From Pontibacter flavimaris (GTDB lineage: Bacteria > Bacteroidota > Bacteroidia > Cytophagales > Hymenobacteraceae), in assembly GCF_001907195.1 (NCBI RefSeq), contig NZ_LVWA01000010.1, positions 1 to 64,000 on the forward strand: DNA of 64,000 bases, read 5' to 3'. The position numbers and the translations under genes are program-made. The notes under the pieces were generated by a model. It was not told where the DNA came from. It was given only the letters and a program-made list of their open reading frames with translations, and ran no database searches. Of the stretch, positions 34,199 through 43,169 are shown one piece after another (the first letter of the stretch is position 1; each line of letters starts with the position of its first letter).

Positions 34199-34728
34199 CG
34201 GTAATCTACCCGCTCTCGCTTCGGTGAGAAGAACAGAAGTTGAATGATAACCACAACGATACCCGTAAACAGCGTGCTGAGCAGCGTCTTCGCCAACGTA
34301 TAGAGTGCCGTCTGGAAGTTGATGGTTTCCAGGAAGAACACAGCCGCATGGTGAAGCAGGATCAGCGTGAAGGCGTAGGTCAGAAACCAGCGTGTGCCCA
34401 TCACATGTATGTTTACCGCATCGCTGCTGTCGTAACCATCGCGCGGTGTGAGAAGGTTCAATACGTGCGGCCTTAAAAAGGCAAGTAAAACGCTTGCTGC
34501 CGCGTGTATGCCCATGGTATCATAGAATACATCCACCGAAAAACCAACCAGGAAACCCAGCAGCAGCAGCCATACCCTGTTGATAGTCAGGGGTAAGAAT
34601 AACAGGAAGGCAACATAGATAAAGCAGAAGCCCATACTGTAGAGCACCAGGTTATCCATGAGCAGCACCTGCAGCGCCACCAGTAAAAAAAACTGGATGA
34701 TATGATTTATGCCAAAGCTATTGTTCAT
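34195..34728 (-). CDS. mreD: rod shape-determining protein MreD
   Basis: 177 aa from ATG 34728 (MNNSFGINHIIQFFLLVALQVLLMDNLVLY), a small polytopic membrane protein with five to six helices, the usual MreD profile. The pattern LLLGFLVGFSVDVFYDTMGIHAAASVLLAFLRP is the conserved family core. A longer frame from 34800 lies inside mreC and adds a non-hydrophobic tail, so it was not used. It overlaps the mreC end by 11 nt and the mrdA start by 4 nt, implying tight translational coupling. Confidence 0.9.
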   Translation of the reverse strand: MNNSFGINHIIQFFLLVALQVLLMDNLVLYSMGFCFIYVAFLLFLPLTINRVWLLLLGFLVGFSVDVFYDTMGIHAAASVLLAFLRPHVLNLLTPRDGYDSSDAVNIHVMGTRWFLTYAFTLILLHHAAVFFLETINFQTALYTLAKTLLSTLFTGIVVVIIQLLFFSPKRERVDYR

Positions 34729-35584
34729 CTGTAATGATGCCTGCGTTCTGTTCCAGCGTGTCGCGTTCCTGCCTGTAGGTGTTCTCCACCACGTACACAT
34801 AGGAAAGCTGGGCGAAGTCCACGCTTAGCCGCACGCCGATCGTGTAAAAGCTCTTATCCGACTCCTGCTCTACCGAACTGATGGTGCCTATCATGATGCC
34901 TTCCGGGAACACGGTGTTAAAGCCGCTCGTTACCACTGTGTCGCCTTCCTCAGGCTTCACGTGCAGCGGGATGTAGTCGAGCAGGGCGGTGCGATAATCG
35001 CCTCCCTGCCACTTAATGGTGCCGAAGGTCTCATCCTTCGTGAGCTTGGCCGAGATGAGCATCTGCGAGTGCAGCAGCGAGGTAACCGTGGCATAGTGCT
35101 CCGACACCGTTTTAACGCGACCCACCACGCCCTCAGGGGCTACTACGCCCATACCCGGCTGCACCCCGTCGGCGGTGCCTTTCGAGATGGTCAGGTAGTT
35201 GTTCATGCGGCGCACCGAGTTGTTGATCACGCGGCCGGCCATCAGGTGATACGGGTAAGCCACGCTGCTGTCGGTGGGGGCAAAGTAGGTGGTGTCCAGC
35301 GCTGCGGTGCTATCCGTCAAGGCCGCCAAACGGTACTGCATCAGTTCCTGGCGCAGGGCTGCGTTCTCGCTAGCCAGCGTCTGGTTAATGCCTGTCAGGC
35401 GGAAATAGTCGGTTACGCCACTCTGGAACTCCAGTACCTGCCCCACATACCTGCTTGCCGAGTTAAAAAAGGCCGCTCCCTGGTACGTGTTATAGCGCAC
35501 GATCAGGAATACGCACAGTGCCTCCAGCAGCAGGAACACGAGGAACGCACGGAACCGGTAAATAAATGCAAATAGATTCCGCAT
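34718..35584 (-). CDS. mreC: rod shape-determining protein MreC
   Basis: 288 aa. Elongasome scaffold in the periplasm. An N-terminal membrane helix (about 10-30, FRAFLVFLLLEALCVFLIV) is followed by a coiled coil (about 60-90, NQTLASENAALRQELMQYR). The two beta domains contain GVVAPEGVVGRVKTVSEHYATVTSLL and GDTVVTSGFNTVFPEGIMIGTI, both typical. It lies 9 nt downstream of mreB. Confidence 0.94.
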   Translation of the reverse strand: MRNLFAFIYRFRAFLVFLLLEALCVFLIVRYNTYQGAAFFNSASRYVGQVLEFQSGVTDYFRLTGINQTLASENAALRQELMQYRLAALTDSTAALDTTYFAPTDSSVAYPYHLMAGRVINNSVRRMNNYLTISKGTADGVQPGMGVVAPEGVVGRVKTVSEHYATVTSLLHSQMLISAKLTKDETFGTIKWQGGDYRTALLDYIPLHVKPEEGDTVVTSGFNTVFPEGIMIGTISSVEQESDKSFYTIGVRLSVDFAQLSYVYVVENTYRQERDTLEQNAGIITDEQ

Positions 35585-35593
35585 GCGGCCCTG

Positions 35594-36619
35594 TTATGTT
35601 AGCAGGACGTTCTTGAATCCTTCAATGTTTTTGATGGCTGCACCCGTGCCACGCACCACCGCCCGGAGCGGATCCTCGGCGATGTGGATTGGGAGCTTGG
35701 TTTTGGCAGCCAGGCGCTTGTCGAAGCCTCTCAGCAGGGCGCCACCACCGGTCAGGTGAATGCCGTTGTCGTAAATGTCGGCAGAAAGCTCCGGCGGCGC
35801 GATCTCCAGCGCCTTCAGCACGGCCTCCTCGATTTTGGAAACCGACTTATCCAGTGCAATAGCGATTTCCTGGTAAGTTACCTTGATCACCTTCGGGATA
35901 CCGGTCATCAGGTCGCGGCCACGGATCTCGTAGTCGGCCGGTGGGTTTTCCAGTTCTGTGAGCGCGGCGCCTACTTCAATTTTGATCTTCTCGGCGGAGC
36001 GCTCTCCGATCAGCAGGTTGTGCTGGCGGCGCATGTAGTCCAGGATGTCCTTGGTGAACACGTCGCCGGCAATGCGGATCGACTGATCGCACACGATACC
36101 GGACAGGGCCACCACCGCAATCTCCGTTGTACCGCCCCCGATGTCCACGATCATGGAACCGATCGGCTGCTCCACGTCGATGCCGATACCGATAGCGGCC
36201 GCCATGGGCTCCTGGATCATCCATACTTCCTTGGCGCCGGCGTGCTGTGCAGAGTCGCGCACAGCGCGTTTCTCCACCTCCGTAATGCCCGAAGGGATAC
36301 AAATTACCATGCGGTGCGAGGGCTGGAACAAGCGGCGACCGGTGTCGATCATCTTGATCATGCCCCGGATCATTTCCTCAGCGGCGTGGAAGTCGGCGAT
36401 CACCCCATCCTTCAGCGGACGGATCGTTTTGATGTTCTCGTGCGTCTTCTCGTGCATCTGCATGGCGTTGCGGCCAATGGCCAGTACGCGGCCGGTGGTG
36501 CGATCCACGGCGATGATGGAGGGCTCGTCTACTACAATTTTATCGTTGTGGATGATCAGGGTATTGGCGGTACCCAGGTCAATGGCTATATCGCTGGTAA
36601 GAAAATTAAATAGTCCCAT
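35594..36619 (-). CDS. mreB: rod shape-determining protein MreB
   Basis: Bacterial actin homologue that positions the wall elongation machinery. 341 aa. The phosphate-1 loop IDLGTANTLI is near residue 13, with MVICIPSGITEVEKRAVRDSAQHAGAKEV, phosphate-2 MIVDIGGGTTEIAVV and the adenosine motif HLTGGGALLRGF. First gene of the five-gene elongasome operon, with a -7 box at 36692-36699. Confidence 0.98.
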   Translation of the reverse strand: MGLFNFLTSDIAIDLGTANTLIIHNDKIVVDEPSIIAVDRTTGRVLAIGRNAMQMHEKTHENIKTIRPLKDGVIADFHAAEEMIRGMIKMIDTGRRLFQPSHRMVICIPSGITEVEKRAVRDSAQHAGAKEVWMIQEPMAAAIGIGIDVEQPIGSMIVDIGGGTTEIAVVALSGIVCDQSIRIAGDVFTKDILDYMRRQHNLLIGERSAEKIKIEVGAALTELENPPADYEIRGRDLMTGIPKVIKVTYQEIAIALDKSVSKIEEAVLKALEIAPPELSADIYDNGIHLTGGGALLRGFDKRLAAKTKLPIHIAEDPLRAVVRGTGAAIKNIEGFKNVLLT

Positions 36620-36691
36620 GGTGAAGTCTGAAAGGCGTGCGGTTGCCCGTTATATTTTCAATATACAATATTTCTAGTCAGAAACTAGCGG

Positions 36692-36699
36692 CAAAATTA
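36692..36699 (-). promoter_or_regulatory. -7 box of the mreB operon
   Basis: TAATTTTG on the minus strand matches TAnnTTTG exactly. It would start the transcript about 65 nt upstream of mreB. A good -33 TTTG at 19-21 nt is not visible. Confidence 0.55.
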
Positions 36700-36842
36700 G
36701 TGAAATTCAGTGGAATTAATAATGCAAGTTGCCTTCTGTTAACCGAATAAAGATTTATTTGTCCCTGATATGTACCCAATTCATACTTGTATGCCCGGCT
36801 AACGTAGCCTGCAGCCTGAAATTGGGCTTTCCTTAGAAAACA

Positions 36843-36878
36843 AAATATCCCCGGCCTTAACAGCAACCGGGGATATTT
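36843..36878 (-). terminator. terminator after purH
   Basis: AAATATCCCCGG (36843-36854) and CCGGGGATATTT (36867-36878) form a 12-bp perfect stem. TTTTGTTTTC follows on the minus strand. It lies 28 nt after purH. Confidence 0.87.
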
Positions 36879-36906
36879 ATCTAAAAGTAATATTATACCT
36901 TAAGGT

Positions 36907-38436
36907 TTAGTGTTTGAAGTGGCGCACACCGGTCATCACCATGGCTATGTTGTGTGCGTCGCAGTAGTCGATCGAGTCTTGGTCCTTGATAGAGCCGCCG
37001 GGCTGCACCACCGCCTTGATGCCCGCCTTGTCTGCAATCTCCACACAATCCGGGAACGGGAAGAAGGCATCGGAGGCCATTACGGTTTTGCTCACATCGA
37101 AGCCAAAGCTCTGGGCTTTCTCGATGGCCTGTCGCAGGGCGTCCACGCGCGAGGTCTGGCCCACGCCGCTGGCGAACATCATCTTATCCGTAGCCAGCAC
37201 AATAGTGTTGGATTTAGTGTGCTTGCATACTTTGGCAGCGAACACCAGGGCTTTTTTCTCCTCGGCGCTTGGCTGGCGCTTGGTGGCGGTTTTAAAGTCA
37301 GCCTCAGTCTCGGTGGCCAGGTCCTTGTCCTGCTCGATCACGCCGTTCAGCAGCGTCTTGAACAGTTTGGTTGGCAGCTCCACCGGCTTCTGCTTCAGCA
37401 GGATGCGGTTTTTCTTTGTCTTCAGTAGCTCCAGCGCATCGGCGTCATACTCCGGCGCGATCAGTACCTCGAAGAACAGCTTGTTCAGCTCCTCGGCCAC
37501 GGCCAGATCAATAGCGCGGTTGGCGATGATCACACCACCGAAAGCCGATACCGGGTCAGAAGACAGGGCGTTCAAGTAGGCCTCTTTCATACTTTCGCCG
37601 GTAGCGACACCGCACGCGTTCGTGTGCTTCAGGATGGCTACCACCGGCTCCTCGAACTCAGCGGCCAGGGCCACGGCGGCGTCCACGTCCACCAGGTTGT
37701 TGTAAGAAAGCTGCTTGCCGTTCAGCTGCTCAAACAGATCCTCCAGCTTGCCATAGAAAGTGCCTTTCTGGTGCGGGTTCTCGCCGTAGCGCAGCGGCAT
37801 GCTGTGCTGCACGCTCTGCTTAAAGACCTGCGTTTCACCAGCAGCATTCATATAGTTAAAGATATGGGTGTCGTAGTGGGAGGACACGTTGAAGGCCTTG
37901 GCTGCGAAACGCTTGCGGTCTTCCAGTTCCGTGGCGCCATCTTTCTCCTGCAGCAACTCCACCACCTCGTCGTACTGTTCCCGCGAAGACACGATCAGCA
38001 CATCCTTGAAATTCTTGGCAGCCGCACGGATCAGGGAGATACCGCCGATGTCGATCTTCTCGATTACGTCCGCTTCTGAGGCACCGGAGGCAACGGTTTC
38101 CTCGAAAGGATAGAGGTCTACCACCACCAGGTCGATGGGCGGGATTTCATACTTCTCACGCTCCGATAGGTCGCTCTGGTTATCGCGGCGGTGCAGGATG
38201 CCACCAAATACCTTGGGGTGCAGGGTTTTCACGCGGCCGCCGAAGATAGAGGGGTAGTCGGTGAGGTCTTCCACGGCTACCACCTTAGCGCCTTGCTCTT
38301 CTAAGAAAGTCTGGGTGCCGCCTGTGGAGTAAATGGTTACGCCGTGTTGCTTCAGGAGCTCCACCAGCGGCTCCAGGCGGTCTTTATAGTATACCGATAT
38401 CAGTGCGGATTTAATTTTAACGGATTGCATGGGCAT
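36907..38436 (-). CDS. purH: bifunctional AICAR formyltransferase / IMP cyclohydrolase
   Basis: Catalyses the last two steps of IMP synthesis. 509 aa from ATG 38436 (MPMQSVKIKSALISVYYKDR); ATG 38430 is nearly as good. The MGS-like cyclohydrolase domain is N-terminal (STGGTQTFLEEQG, TLHPKVFGGIL). The formyltransferase domain has RYGENPHQKG, ILKHTNACGVA and AFGGVIIANR. An upstream in-frame extension to 38787 overlaps purN in another frame and was rejected. It lies 26 nt behind purN on the same strand. Confidence 0.96.
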   Translation of the reverse strand: MPMQSVKIKSALISVYYKDRLEPLVELLKQHGVTIYSTGGTQTFLEEQGAKVVAVEDLTDYPSIFGGRVKTLHPKVFGGILHRRDNQSDLSEREKYEIPPIDLVVVDLYPFEETVASGASEADVIEKIDIGGISLIRAAAKNFKDVLIVSSREQYDEVVELLQEKDGATELEDRKRFAAKAFNVSSHYDTHIFNYMNAAGETQVFKQSVQHSMPLRYGENPHQKGTFYGKLEDLFEQLNGKQLSYNNLVDVDAAVALAAEFEEPVVAILKHTNACGVATGESMKEAYLNALSSDPVSAFGGVIIANRAIDLAVAEELNKLFFEVLIAPEYDADALELLKTKKNRILLKQKPVELPTKLFKTLLNGVIEQDKDLATETEADFKTATKRQPSAEEKKALVFAAKVCKHTKSNTIVLATDKMMFASGVGQTSRVDALRQAIEKAQSFGFDVSKTVMASDAFFPFPDCVEIADKAGIKAVVQPGGSIKDQDSIDYCDAHNIAMVMTGVRHFKH

Positions 38437-38462
38437 GAAGGTATGGGGTTGATACAATGATT

Positions 38463-39056
38463 TTATAGTTGATCCTGTTCCAGCAGCAGCCGCTCCACCA
38501 CCTCGGGCAGGTGCTTGTGCTCCAGTTGCAGCACGCGGGCAGCCAACTCCTCTGGCGAGTCGGTGGCTTGTACCGGGCAGCGCTCCTGAAGTATAAACTC
38601 GCCTTTGTCGTACTCCTCGTTGATGTAATGGATGGTGATGCCCGACTCCGGCTCCTGCGCCTGGATAACGGCCGCGTGCACATGGGCGCCGTGCATGCCT
38701 TTGCCGCCGTACTTGGGCAGCAGGGCAGGGTGTATGTTGATGATGCGGTTGGGGAAGGCGCGCAGTAGGTTCAGCGGCACCAGCCACAGGAAACCAGCCA
38801 GCACGATCAGGTCGGGCTTAAACTCCTGCACCTGCTCCAGTACCTTGTCAGTGTTGTAAAACTCGTCGCGGGTAAACAAAAAAGCCGGGACGCGGAAGGT
38901 CTCGGCTCGTTTCAGGGCATACGCTTTCGGGTTGTTAGAAAACAGGGCGGCCACACGTATGGCAGGGTGGTGTTCGAAATGCTCCAGCAGGCGCTGCGCA
39001 TTGCTCCCTGATCCCGACGCGAAAATGACTATGTTTTTCTTATCCTTTGGTTTCAA
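38463..39056 (-). CDS. purN: phosphoribosylglycinamide formyltransferase
   Basis: Transfers a formyl group from 10-formyl-THF to GAR in purine synthesis. About 197 aa. Motifs: NIVIFASGSGSNAQRLLEH (nucleotide site), VLAGFLWLVP, and INIHPALLPKYGGKGMHGAHVH with the catalytic Asn-His. The reading frame can be extended to a TTG at 39083, but that codon lies inside a perfect -7 box (39081-39088). I therefore prefer the TTG at 39056 (MKPKDKKNIVIF). No ATG is available before the conserved core. Upstream partner of purH. Confidence 0.9.
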   Translation of the reverse strand: MKPKDKKNIVIFASGSGSNAQRLLEHFEHHPAIRVAALFSNNPKAYALKRAETFRVPAFLFTRDEFYNTDKVLEQVQEFKPDLIVLAGFLWLVPLNLLRAFPNRIINIHPALLPKYGGKGMHGAHVHAAVIQAQEPESGITIHYINEEYDKGEFILQERCPVQATDSPEELAARVLQLEHKHLPEVVERLLLEQDQL

Positions 39057-39080
39057 AAGTATGGGCTTGCGATGAAACTG

Positions 39081-39088
39081 CAAATATA
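39081..39088 (-). promoter_or_regulatory. -7 box of the purN-purH operon
   Basis: TATATTTG on the minus strand is an exact TAnnTTTG match. 19 nt upstream is TTTA in place of the -33 TTTG. The transcript would start near 39074, leaving about 18 nt before TTG 39056. Confidence 0.58.
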
Positions 39089-39159
39089 ACGGGTTTGGCG
39101 GGAGATGTAAATGTATAGATGGAAATTAGTGGTTTATACTTTGGTTTTGATGGTGTAGC

Positions 39160-39845
39160 TGCTGCGGGTTCCTGTTTTATACTTTGGCTATACTTTTATA
39201 CTTGTCTGCAGCAGGATTTTCAGGAGGAGTGGATGAACAGGATTTTATACTTCGGCTTTATGGCGCAAGCGTCCGTTTGTGCCTTTTTATACTTGCTGTT
39301 CCGGACATCCTTGTCCGGAACCACTGCTGCTGCGGATTTCCTAATCCGCGTAAGCCATACTTTATACTTGATCTATACTTCCATGAGCCGTTGCTTCCCT
39401 CAACTTGAACCAAGCTATACTTTCTAGCTACTGCTGATCCTCTAGACTATACTTACCTATTGTTTCATTTCATACTTTGGTGCTCTCAAGCCCGAGAGGG
39501 CTCGTCCTTGGGCATCGCGCTGTGTTCCCTCCTGCGCCAGGGCGCTGCCGCTTGCGCGGCACCGGATCTCACAAGGCGCTCAACCCAAGGACTGGGTATC
39601 ATTCGATAGCTGCTGCTTTTGCCATGCAACAAGTATAGACTGTCCCTTAGAGGGGACTATGGGGTGTTTATACTTTGACTATGCAGCTCATACTTTAGAA
39701 CTAGCAGTAACAGATTCCCCTCCTTGGCTAAGGAGGGGCAGGGGTGGTTGGACCAGGCATTTTAAGTATAAGCTCACTCCCCTGTTTTTAGGAGAGGGCT
39801 GGGGAGAGGTGAATTCCCCGCCTTGAAGGAAAAGGGGCGGTCGGC
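39160..39845 (+). repeat. mosaic intergenic repeat, copy B
   Basis: A gene-free region with the same module order as 21781-22372: palindrome 39262-39282 (GGCGCAAGCG...TTGTGC); palindrome TTCCGGAC..GTCCGGAA (39299-39320); palindrome GCGGATTTCCTAATCCGC (39332-39349); many TATACTT words; the 21-bp module 39425-39445; the ATCGCGCTG/GGCGCT GC-rich module (39480-39600); TAGCTGCTGC...TGCAAC; and GGAGGGGCAGGGGTGGTTGG (about 39732-39752). The GC-rich module is more diverged than in copies A and C. Confidence 0.82.
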
Positions 39846-39867
39846 CCCACCAAAGTATAAAATCCGC

Positions 39868-40251
39868 TTACTCCCCCTCGTAGAAGTCAATGAGCGAGGC
39901 GAAGTAGGCGTCGTCCCAGCCTTCGGTGATGTCCTCGTAGGCCTCGTCGGGGATGTTGATGTGGCGCAGCTCTACGGAGGTGCCATACTTGTGCGGGTGC
40001 AGTTTAATGGTCACGATGGATGGCTCCGCCTGCTCGCCGAAATACCACTGCTGCACCAGCTTACTGTTTTCCTCGAACTCCAGGTTTTTGCCGGTTATGC
40101 TACCTTCCCACAGCGAGAACTCCGAGCCCGGCTCCGTCGACATTTCCGCCGGCTCGCCTGTCCAGAGTTGCAAAGTGTAGGGGTTGGTCAGCGCCACGTA
40201 TACTTCCTCGGGCTCGGCAGGTATGATGTAGTATTTCTTGTAGTCTTTCAT
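39868..40251 (-). CDS. SRPBCC/AHSA1-like (START fold) protein
   Basis: 127 aa, acidic. The pattern YYIIPAEPEEVYVALTNPYTLQLWTGEPAEM, then SEFSLWEGSITGKNLEFEENSKLVQQWYF and VTIKLHPHKYGTSVELRH, ending in ITEGWDDAYFASLIDFYE, is the helix-grip fold of AHSA1-type proteins, which bind hydrophobic ligands. No known ligand can be assigned. It lies 13 nt downstream of the HAD phosphatase gene stop (same strand), so the two are probably cotranscribed. Confidence 0.82.
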   Translation of the reverse strand: MKDYKKYYIIPAEPEEVYVALTNPYTLQLWTGEPAEMSTEPGSEFSLWEGSITGKNLEFEENSKLVQQWYFGEQAEPSIVTIKLHPHKYGTSVELRHINIPDEAYEDITEGWDDAYFASLIDFYEGE

Positions 40252-40264
40252 GCGTGTTTATACT

Positions 40265-41089
40265 TTACTTCCAGTATTTCTCTATAGCTACGGCCACGCC
40301 ATCTGCTGTGCTTTTCAGGGTGATTTCGTTAGCCACGGCTTTTACCTCCTCGCGGGCGTTGGCCACGGCGATGCCCATGCCCGCTTCCTGCAGCAGGTGG
40401 ATGTCGTTGTAGTTGTCGCCGAAGGCCATTACCTCGTGCATGCCCATAGCAAAGCGCTCCTTCAGCAGTAGTTCCAGCGCCGTGGCCTTGGAGATGGCCC
40501 GTGGGGCGATCTCGAGGTACGTGTCCTTGGAGCGATAAGCATGCACCCGGTCGGTATAGTGGCTGTCCAGCTCCTGCTGTAGCGCGTCTATCTCGTCGGC
40601 GGGACCCATGCACATTACTTTATGCGCGCCCGTCTGCGTCTGGTGCCATTTGTCAAGTATAGGTGCCAGCTCGGTAACTTGCGGGGATACCTTGGTGATG
40701 CGCTGCTCGCGCTCAGCCCAGTAATCCATCGCCGGGGCGTACCAGTTGTCCTGCTCGTAAAGGCTTATATGGATGTTGGAGCCCTGGGCGTAGTCGTGGA
40801 TGATTTGGCAGACATCCGGCCGGATCTGCACCGAGTCGAGCTGCAGGGGCGTGGTATTGCCATCCTCGAAATGGATAACGTAGCCGCCGTTGAAGCAGAT
40901 GAGCGGGTGGTGCAGGATGCCCAGTTCCTGCTGCAGGTGGCGCACGGCGCTGGGCATGCGCGAGGAGGCCAGGATCACCGGCACGTCTTTGCCCAGACTC
41001 TTGAAGGTATGGATAGTGCGCTGCGAGAGCTGGCGCTCGCTGTTGAGCAAGGTGCCGTCTATATCAGTGCAGATAGCTCGGAATTTCAT
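40265..41089 (-). CDS. HAD superfamily phosphatase, Cof type
   Basis: 274 aa. HAD motif I DIDGTLLNSER (nucleophile Asp9, acid Asp11), motif II VILASSRMP, a C2B cap and motif III/IV KATALELLLKERFAM, then MAFGDNYNDIHLLQEAGMGIAVANA. Cof-type enzymes dephosphorylate sugar phosphates, FMN or pyridoxal phosphate; the specificity is unknown here. It is followed closely by the SRPBCC gene. Confidence 0.92.
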   Translation of the reverse strand: MKFRAICTDIDGTLLNSERQLSQRTIHTFKSLGKDVPVILASSRMPSAVRHLQQELGILHHPLICFNGGYVIHFEDGNTTPLQLDSVQIRPDVCQIIHDYAQGSNIHISLYEQDNWYAPAMDYWAEREQRITKVSPQVTELAPILDKWHQTQTGAHKVMCMGPADEIDALQQELDSHYTDRVHAYRSKDTYLEIAPRAISKATALELLLKERFAMGMHEVMAFGDNYNDIHLLQEAGMGIAVANAREEVKAVANEITLKSTADGVAVAIEKYWK

Positions 41090-41149
41090 GCGTGGTACCG
41101 TGGTTTAGGCCGCAAGTTACAAGTATGGCCCGCCAAAAGCGAATAAATG

Positions 41150-41650
41150 TCAGGCCTTCGCCCTGGCCTTCAGCGACCAGGTGAAGCGGAACTCGGCCAC
41201 CTGATCGCCCGCCTCGTCCAGGCCTATACTGGTGGCCACCACGGTCACGCCCTCTCCAGTAGCCTTAGTCTGTGCCACGGCCTGCTGTATCTGCTCCCCA
41301 TCGCGGCAGGTAAAGGCAATCCGGCCCACGGCCTTCTTGGTGAAGCGGGCCTCCATGCTCACCACCAGCATCGATACGGCCGGGCTGGACTTGTACACGT
41401 GCATCATGCACAGCACCCCGGTGGAGAGCTCGGCCGCCATACTCAGGCAGGCGAAGTAGATGGACTGGAAGGGGTTCTTGTTGACATACTTGTAGGGGAT
41501 GGTGACCTCGGCTTGCTCCGGCGTAAGTATGGTGACGCGCAGGCCGGCCAGGTAAGCCATGGGCAGCCTGGAGAGCAGGAAGAGGCGAAACTTGACCGGT
41601 GATGAAACCAGTTGGCGGAACACGGCGGCATTGTCTGGCTGAGGCTTCAT
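41150..41650 (-). CDS. DUF4442 hotdog-fold (thioesterase-like) protein
   Basis: 166 aa. It contains ITPEQAEVTIPYKYVNKNPFQSIYFACLSMAAELSTGVLCM, a hotdog-fold layout with the NPFxSIYFAxxxMAAEL segment of DUF4442 proteins, followed by SMLVVSMEARFTKKAVG. The fold is that of acyl-CoA thioesterases, but the catalytic carboxylate is uncertain. Same strand as the phosphatase gene (60 nt downstream) and the Fur-like gene upstream, so these may be a loose operon. Confidence 0.8.
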   Translation of the reverse strand: MKPQPDNAAVFRQLVSSPVKFRLFLLSRLPMAYLAGLRVTILTPEQAEVTIPYKYVNKNPFQSIYFACLSMAAELSTGVLCMMHVYKSSPAVSMLVVSMEARFTKKAVGRIAFTCRDGEQIQQAVAQTKATGEGVTVVATSIGLDEAGDQVAEFRFTWSLKARAKA

Positions 41651-41701
41651 AAGGTGCTTATGCGGTATACCTGGTGCGGCGGCCTGGCTTTCAGGCCCGC
41701 A

Positions 41702-42121
41702 TTAATCGTTGCAGCCCTTGCAGGTGCCCTCGGCTGAGAAGTGCAGCCGGTCGGCGGTGTATCCCTGGGGCAGGGCCATGCTCGGAATATGCACTTCGTT
41801 AAGACAGTAGGTCTGGCCGCAGGAGGTGCAGTTAAAGTGGATGTGGTTGTCCTGGTGCTTTTGCAGCGAGCAGGTGTCGGGTTTGCAGAGGGCAAACTTT
41901 ATGGCGCCGCTCACATCATTTATACTATGGATCAGCCCCTTTTCCTCAAACGAGTACAGGGTGCGGTAAATGGTGACGCGGTCGTAGCTCTCACCCATGA
42001 GCCGCTCCAGGTCTGCGTGAGAGAGGGCAAAGTCCTGCTCCAGAAAACGTTGCAGCACCTCCAGGCGGCAGCCCGTCTTGCGTAACCCGTACTCCTCCAG
42101 CAGCTCCTGTGCTTTGTCCAT
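41702..42121 (-). CDS. Fur family transcriptional regulator
   Basis: 139 aa from ATG 42121 (MDKAQELLEEYGLRKT). Winged-helix DNA-binding domain (LRKTGCRLEVLQRFLEQDFALSHADLERLMGESYDRVTIYRTLYSFEEKGLIH). The dimerisation domain has the metal site HQDNHIHFNC, then the structural zinc cysteines CTSCG and CKGC at the C-terminus. Fur, Zur and PerR share these, and the metal specificity cannot be read. A start at 42139 is also open. No obvious target gene is adjacent. Confidence 0.9.
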   Translation of the reverse strand: MDKAQELLEEYGLRKTGCRLEVLQRFLEQDFALSHADLERLMGESYDRVTIYRTLYSFEEKGLIHSINDVSGAIKFALCKPDTCSLQKHQDNHIHFNCTSCGQTYCLNEVHIPSMALPQGYTADRLHFSAEGTCKGCND

Positions 42122-42328
42122 TTTTAATGCTATTCCCAAATTTGTAACAATGCCAAAGATACTTACTTACCCAGATAAAGCAATTAACGGATTAAGGGCG
42201 GAAAGGATATATAGTGAAAAAAGTATCAAAAAAGTGGAGCAAAAGGCATCGCTTTACGTATGTATGTGAATACTGTCATTTAATAGTGAATTGTCATACC
42301 TAATATTGAAATGTTAAAAATTTTTGCA

Positions 42329-43072
42329 ATGAAAAAAGCTCTACACGTTATTGCCACCGTACTGGCCTTCGTTCTGGCAACCGGCGCTGGCAAGGCGCAA
42401 ACGCAGGAACCCACCATTAATGGAACCCTTGATGTGATCTCCGAGCAGGGCGACCTGGTGGTGGGCACAGACATACAGTGGCAGGCGCTGATCAAGTCTT
42501 TCGACCGCAAGGACGAGAAGGCTAACCTGGTAATAAAGCTGCACGACCCGGCCCAAAGCGAAAACTTTACCCTTTTCTATAACTCTAACCGTGACGCGGC
42601 TAACGAGGATGAAGCGGTTTACTCTCAGGTTGCCTTCGATAACGGCGTGGCTGTGATTGGACCCCAGGGAGGGGAGGCGCTGCCTGAGTCTTTGAAGGAG
42701 TTCTTTAAGATAAATTTCTCGGCGCCAGGTATTTACAAGTATGACCTGATCCTGCGCCGCGACGATGGCAACCCGCTGGCCTCCATCACCGAGACCGTTA
42801 CGGTAGGCACCGTGGCCGGCATCGACGACATGATCGGCGATACCCGCGTGGCCGTTTACCCAACCGTGTCGCAGGGAACCGTGAAGCTGAGCCTGGGCAG
42901 CATCCGCAACGCCAACGTGGCTGTGATGGATATGCTCGGCCGCAAAGTGCTGGAACTGCGCAACGCCAACGGCACCGTGGAGATCAACACCCAGCAATAT
43001 GCCCGCGGCACGTACTTCGTAAAGGTCATGGCTGAGGACGATGTCGCCTCCAGCCGCCTGATCGTAAGATAG
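42329..43072 (+). CDS. secreted protein with T9SS C-terminal sorting domain
   Basis: A 247-aa exported protein with signal peptide MKKALHVIATVLAFVLATGAGKAQ and cleavage after AQ. The middle part (about 30-160) is a beta-rich domain of unknown function (LKEFFKINFSAPGIYKYDLILRRDDG). The last 80 residues are a type IX secretion sorting domain: RVAVYPTVSQGTVKLSL, VAVMDMLGRKVLEL, YARGTYFVKVMAEDDVASSRLIV and the closing Arg. It should be anchored to the surface or secreted through the Bacteroidota T9SS. An upstream ATG at 42311 is possible. It is transcribed alone with a terminator. Confidence 0.88.
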   Translation: MKKALHVIATVLAFVLATGAGKAQTQEPTINGTLDVISEQGDLVVGTDIQWQALIKSFDRKDEKANLVIKLHDPAQSENFTLFYNSNRDAANEDEAVYSQVAFDNGVAVIGPQGGEALPESLKEFFKINFSAPGIYKYDLILRRDDGNPLASITETVTVGTVAGIDDMIGDTRVAVYPTVSQGTVKLSLGSIRNANVAVMDMLGRKVLELRNANGTVEINTQQYARGTYFVKVMAEDDVASSRLIVR

Positions 43073-43100
43073 TCTCCTTTTGCTTATTGGTTACGTGAAG

Positions 43101-43125
43101 AAGCCCGTGGTTAGCGCCCGGGCTT
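43101..43125 (+). terminator. terminator after the T9SS cargo gene
   Basis: AAGCCCG (43101-43107) pairs with CGGGCTT (43119-43125). Five T follow. Lies 28 nt after the stop. Confidence 0.8.
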
Positions 43126-43169
43126 TTTTATGCTCCATACTTTTTTATACTTTATAGCGGCTTCCTGCT

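Noticed and set aside
38437..38787. N-terminal extension of purH
   Set aside because: It overlaps purN in another frame, is His/Arg/Pro-rich and unlike the PurH family, whose conserved N-terminus begins at 38436.
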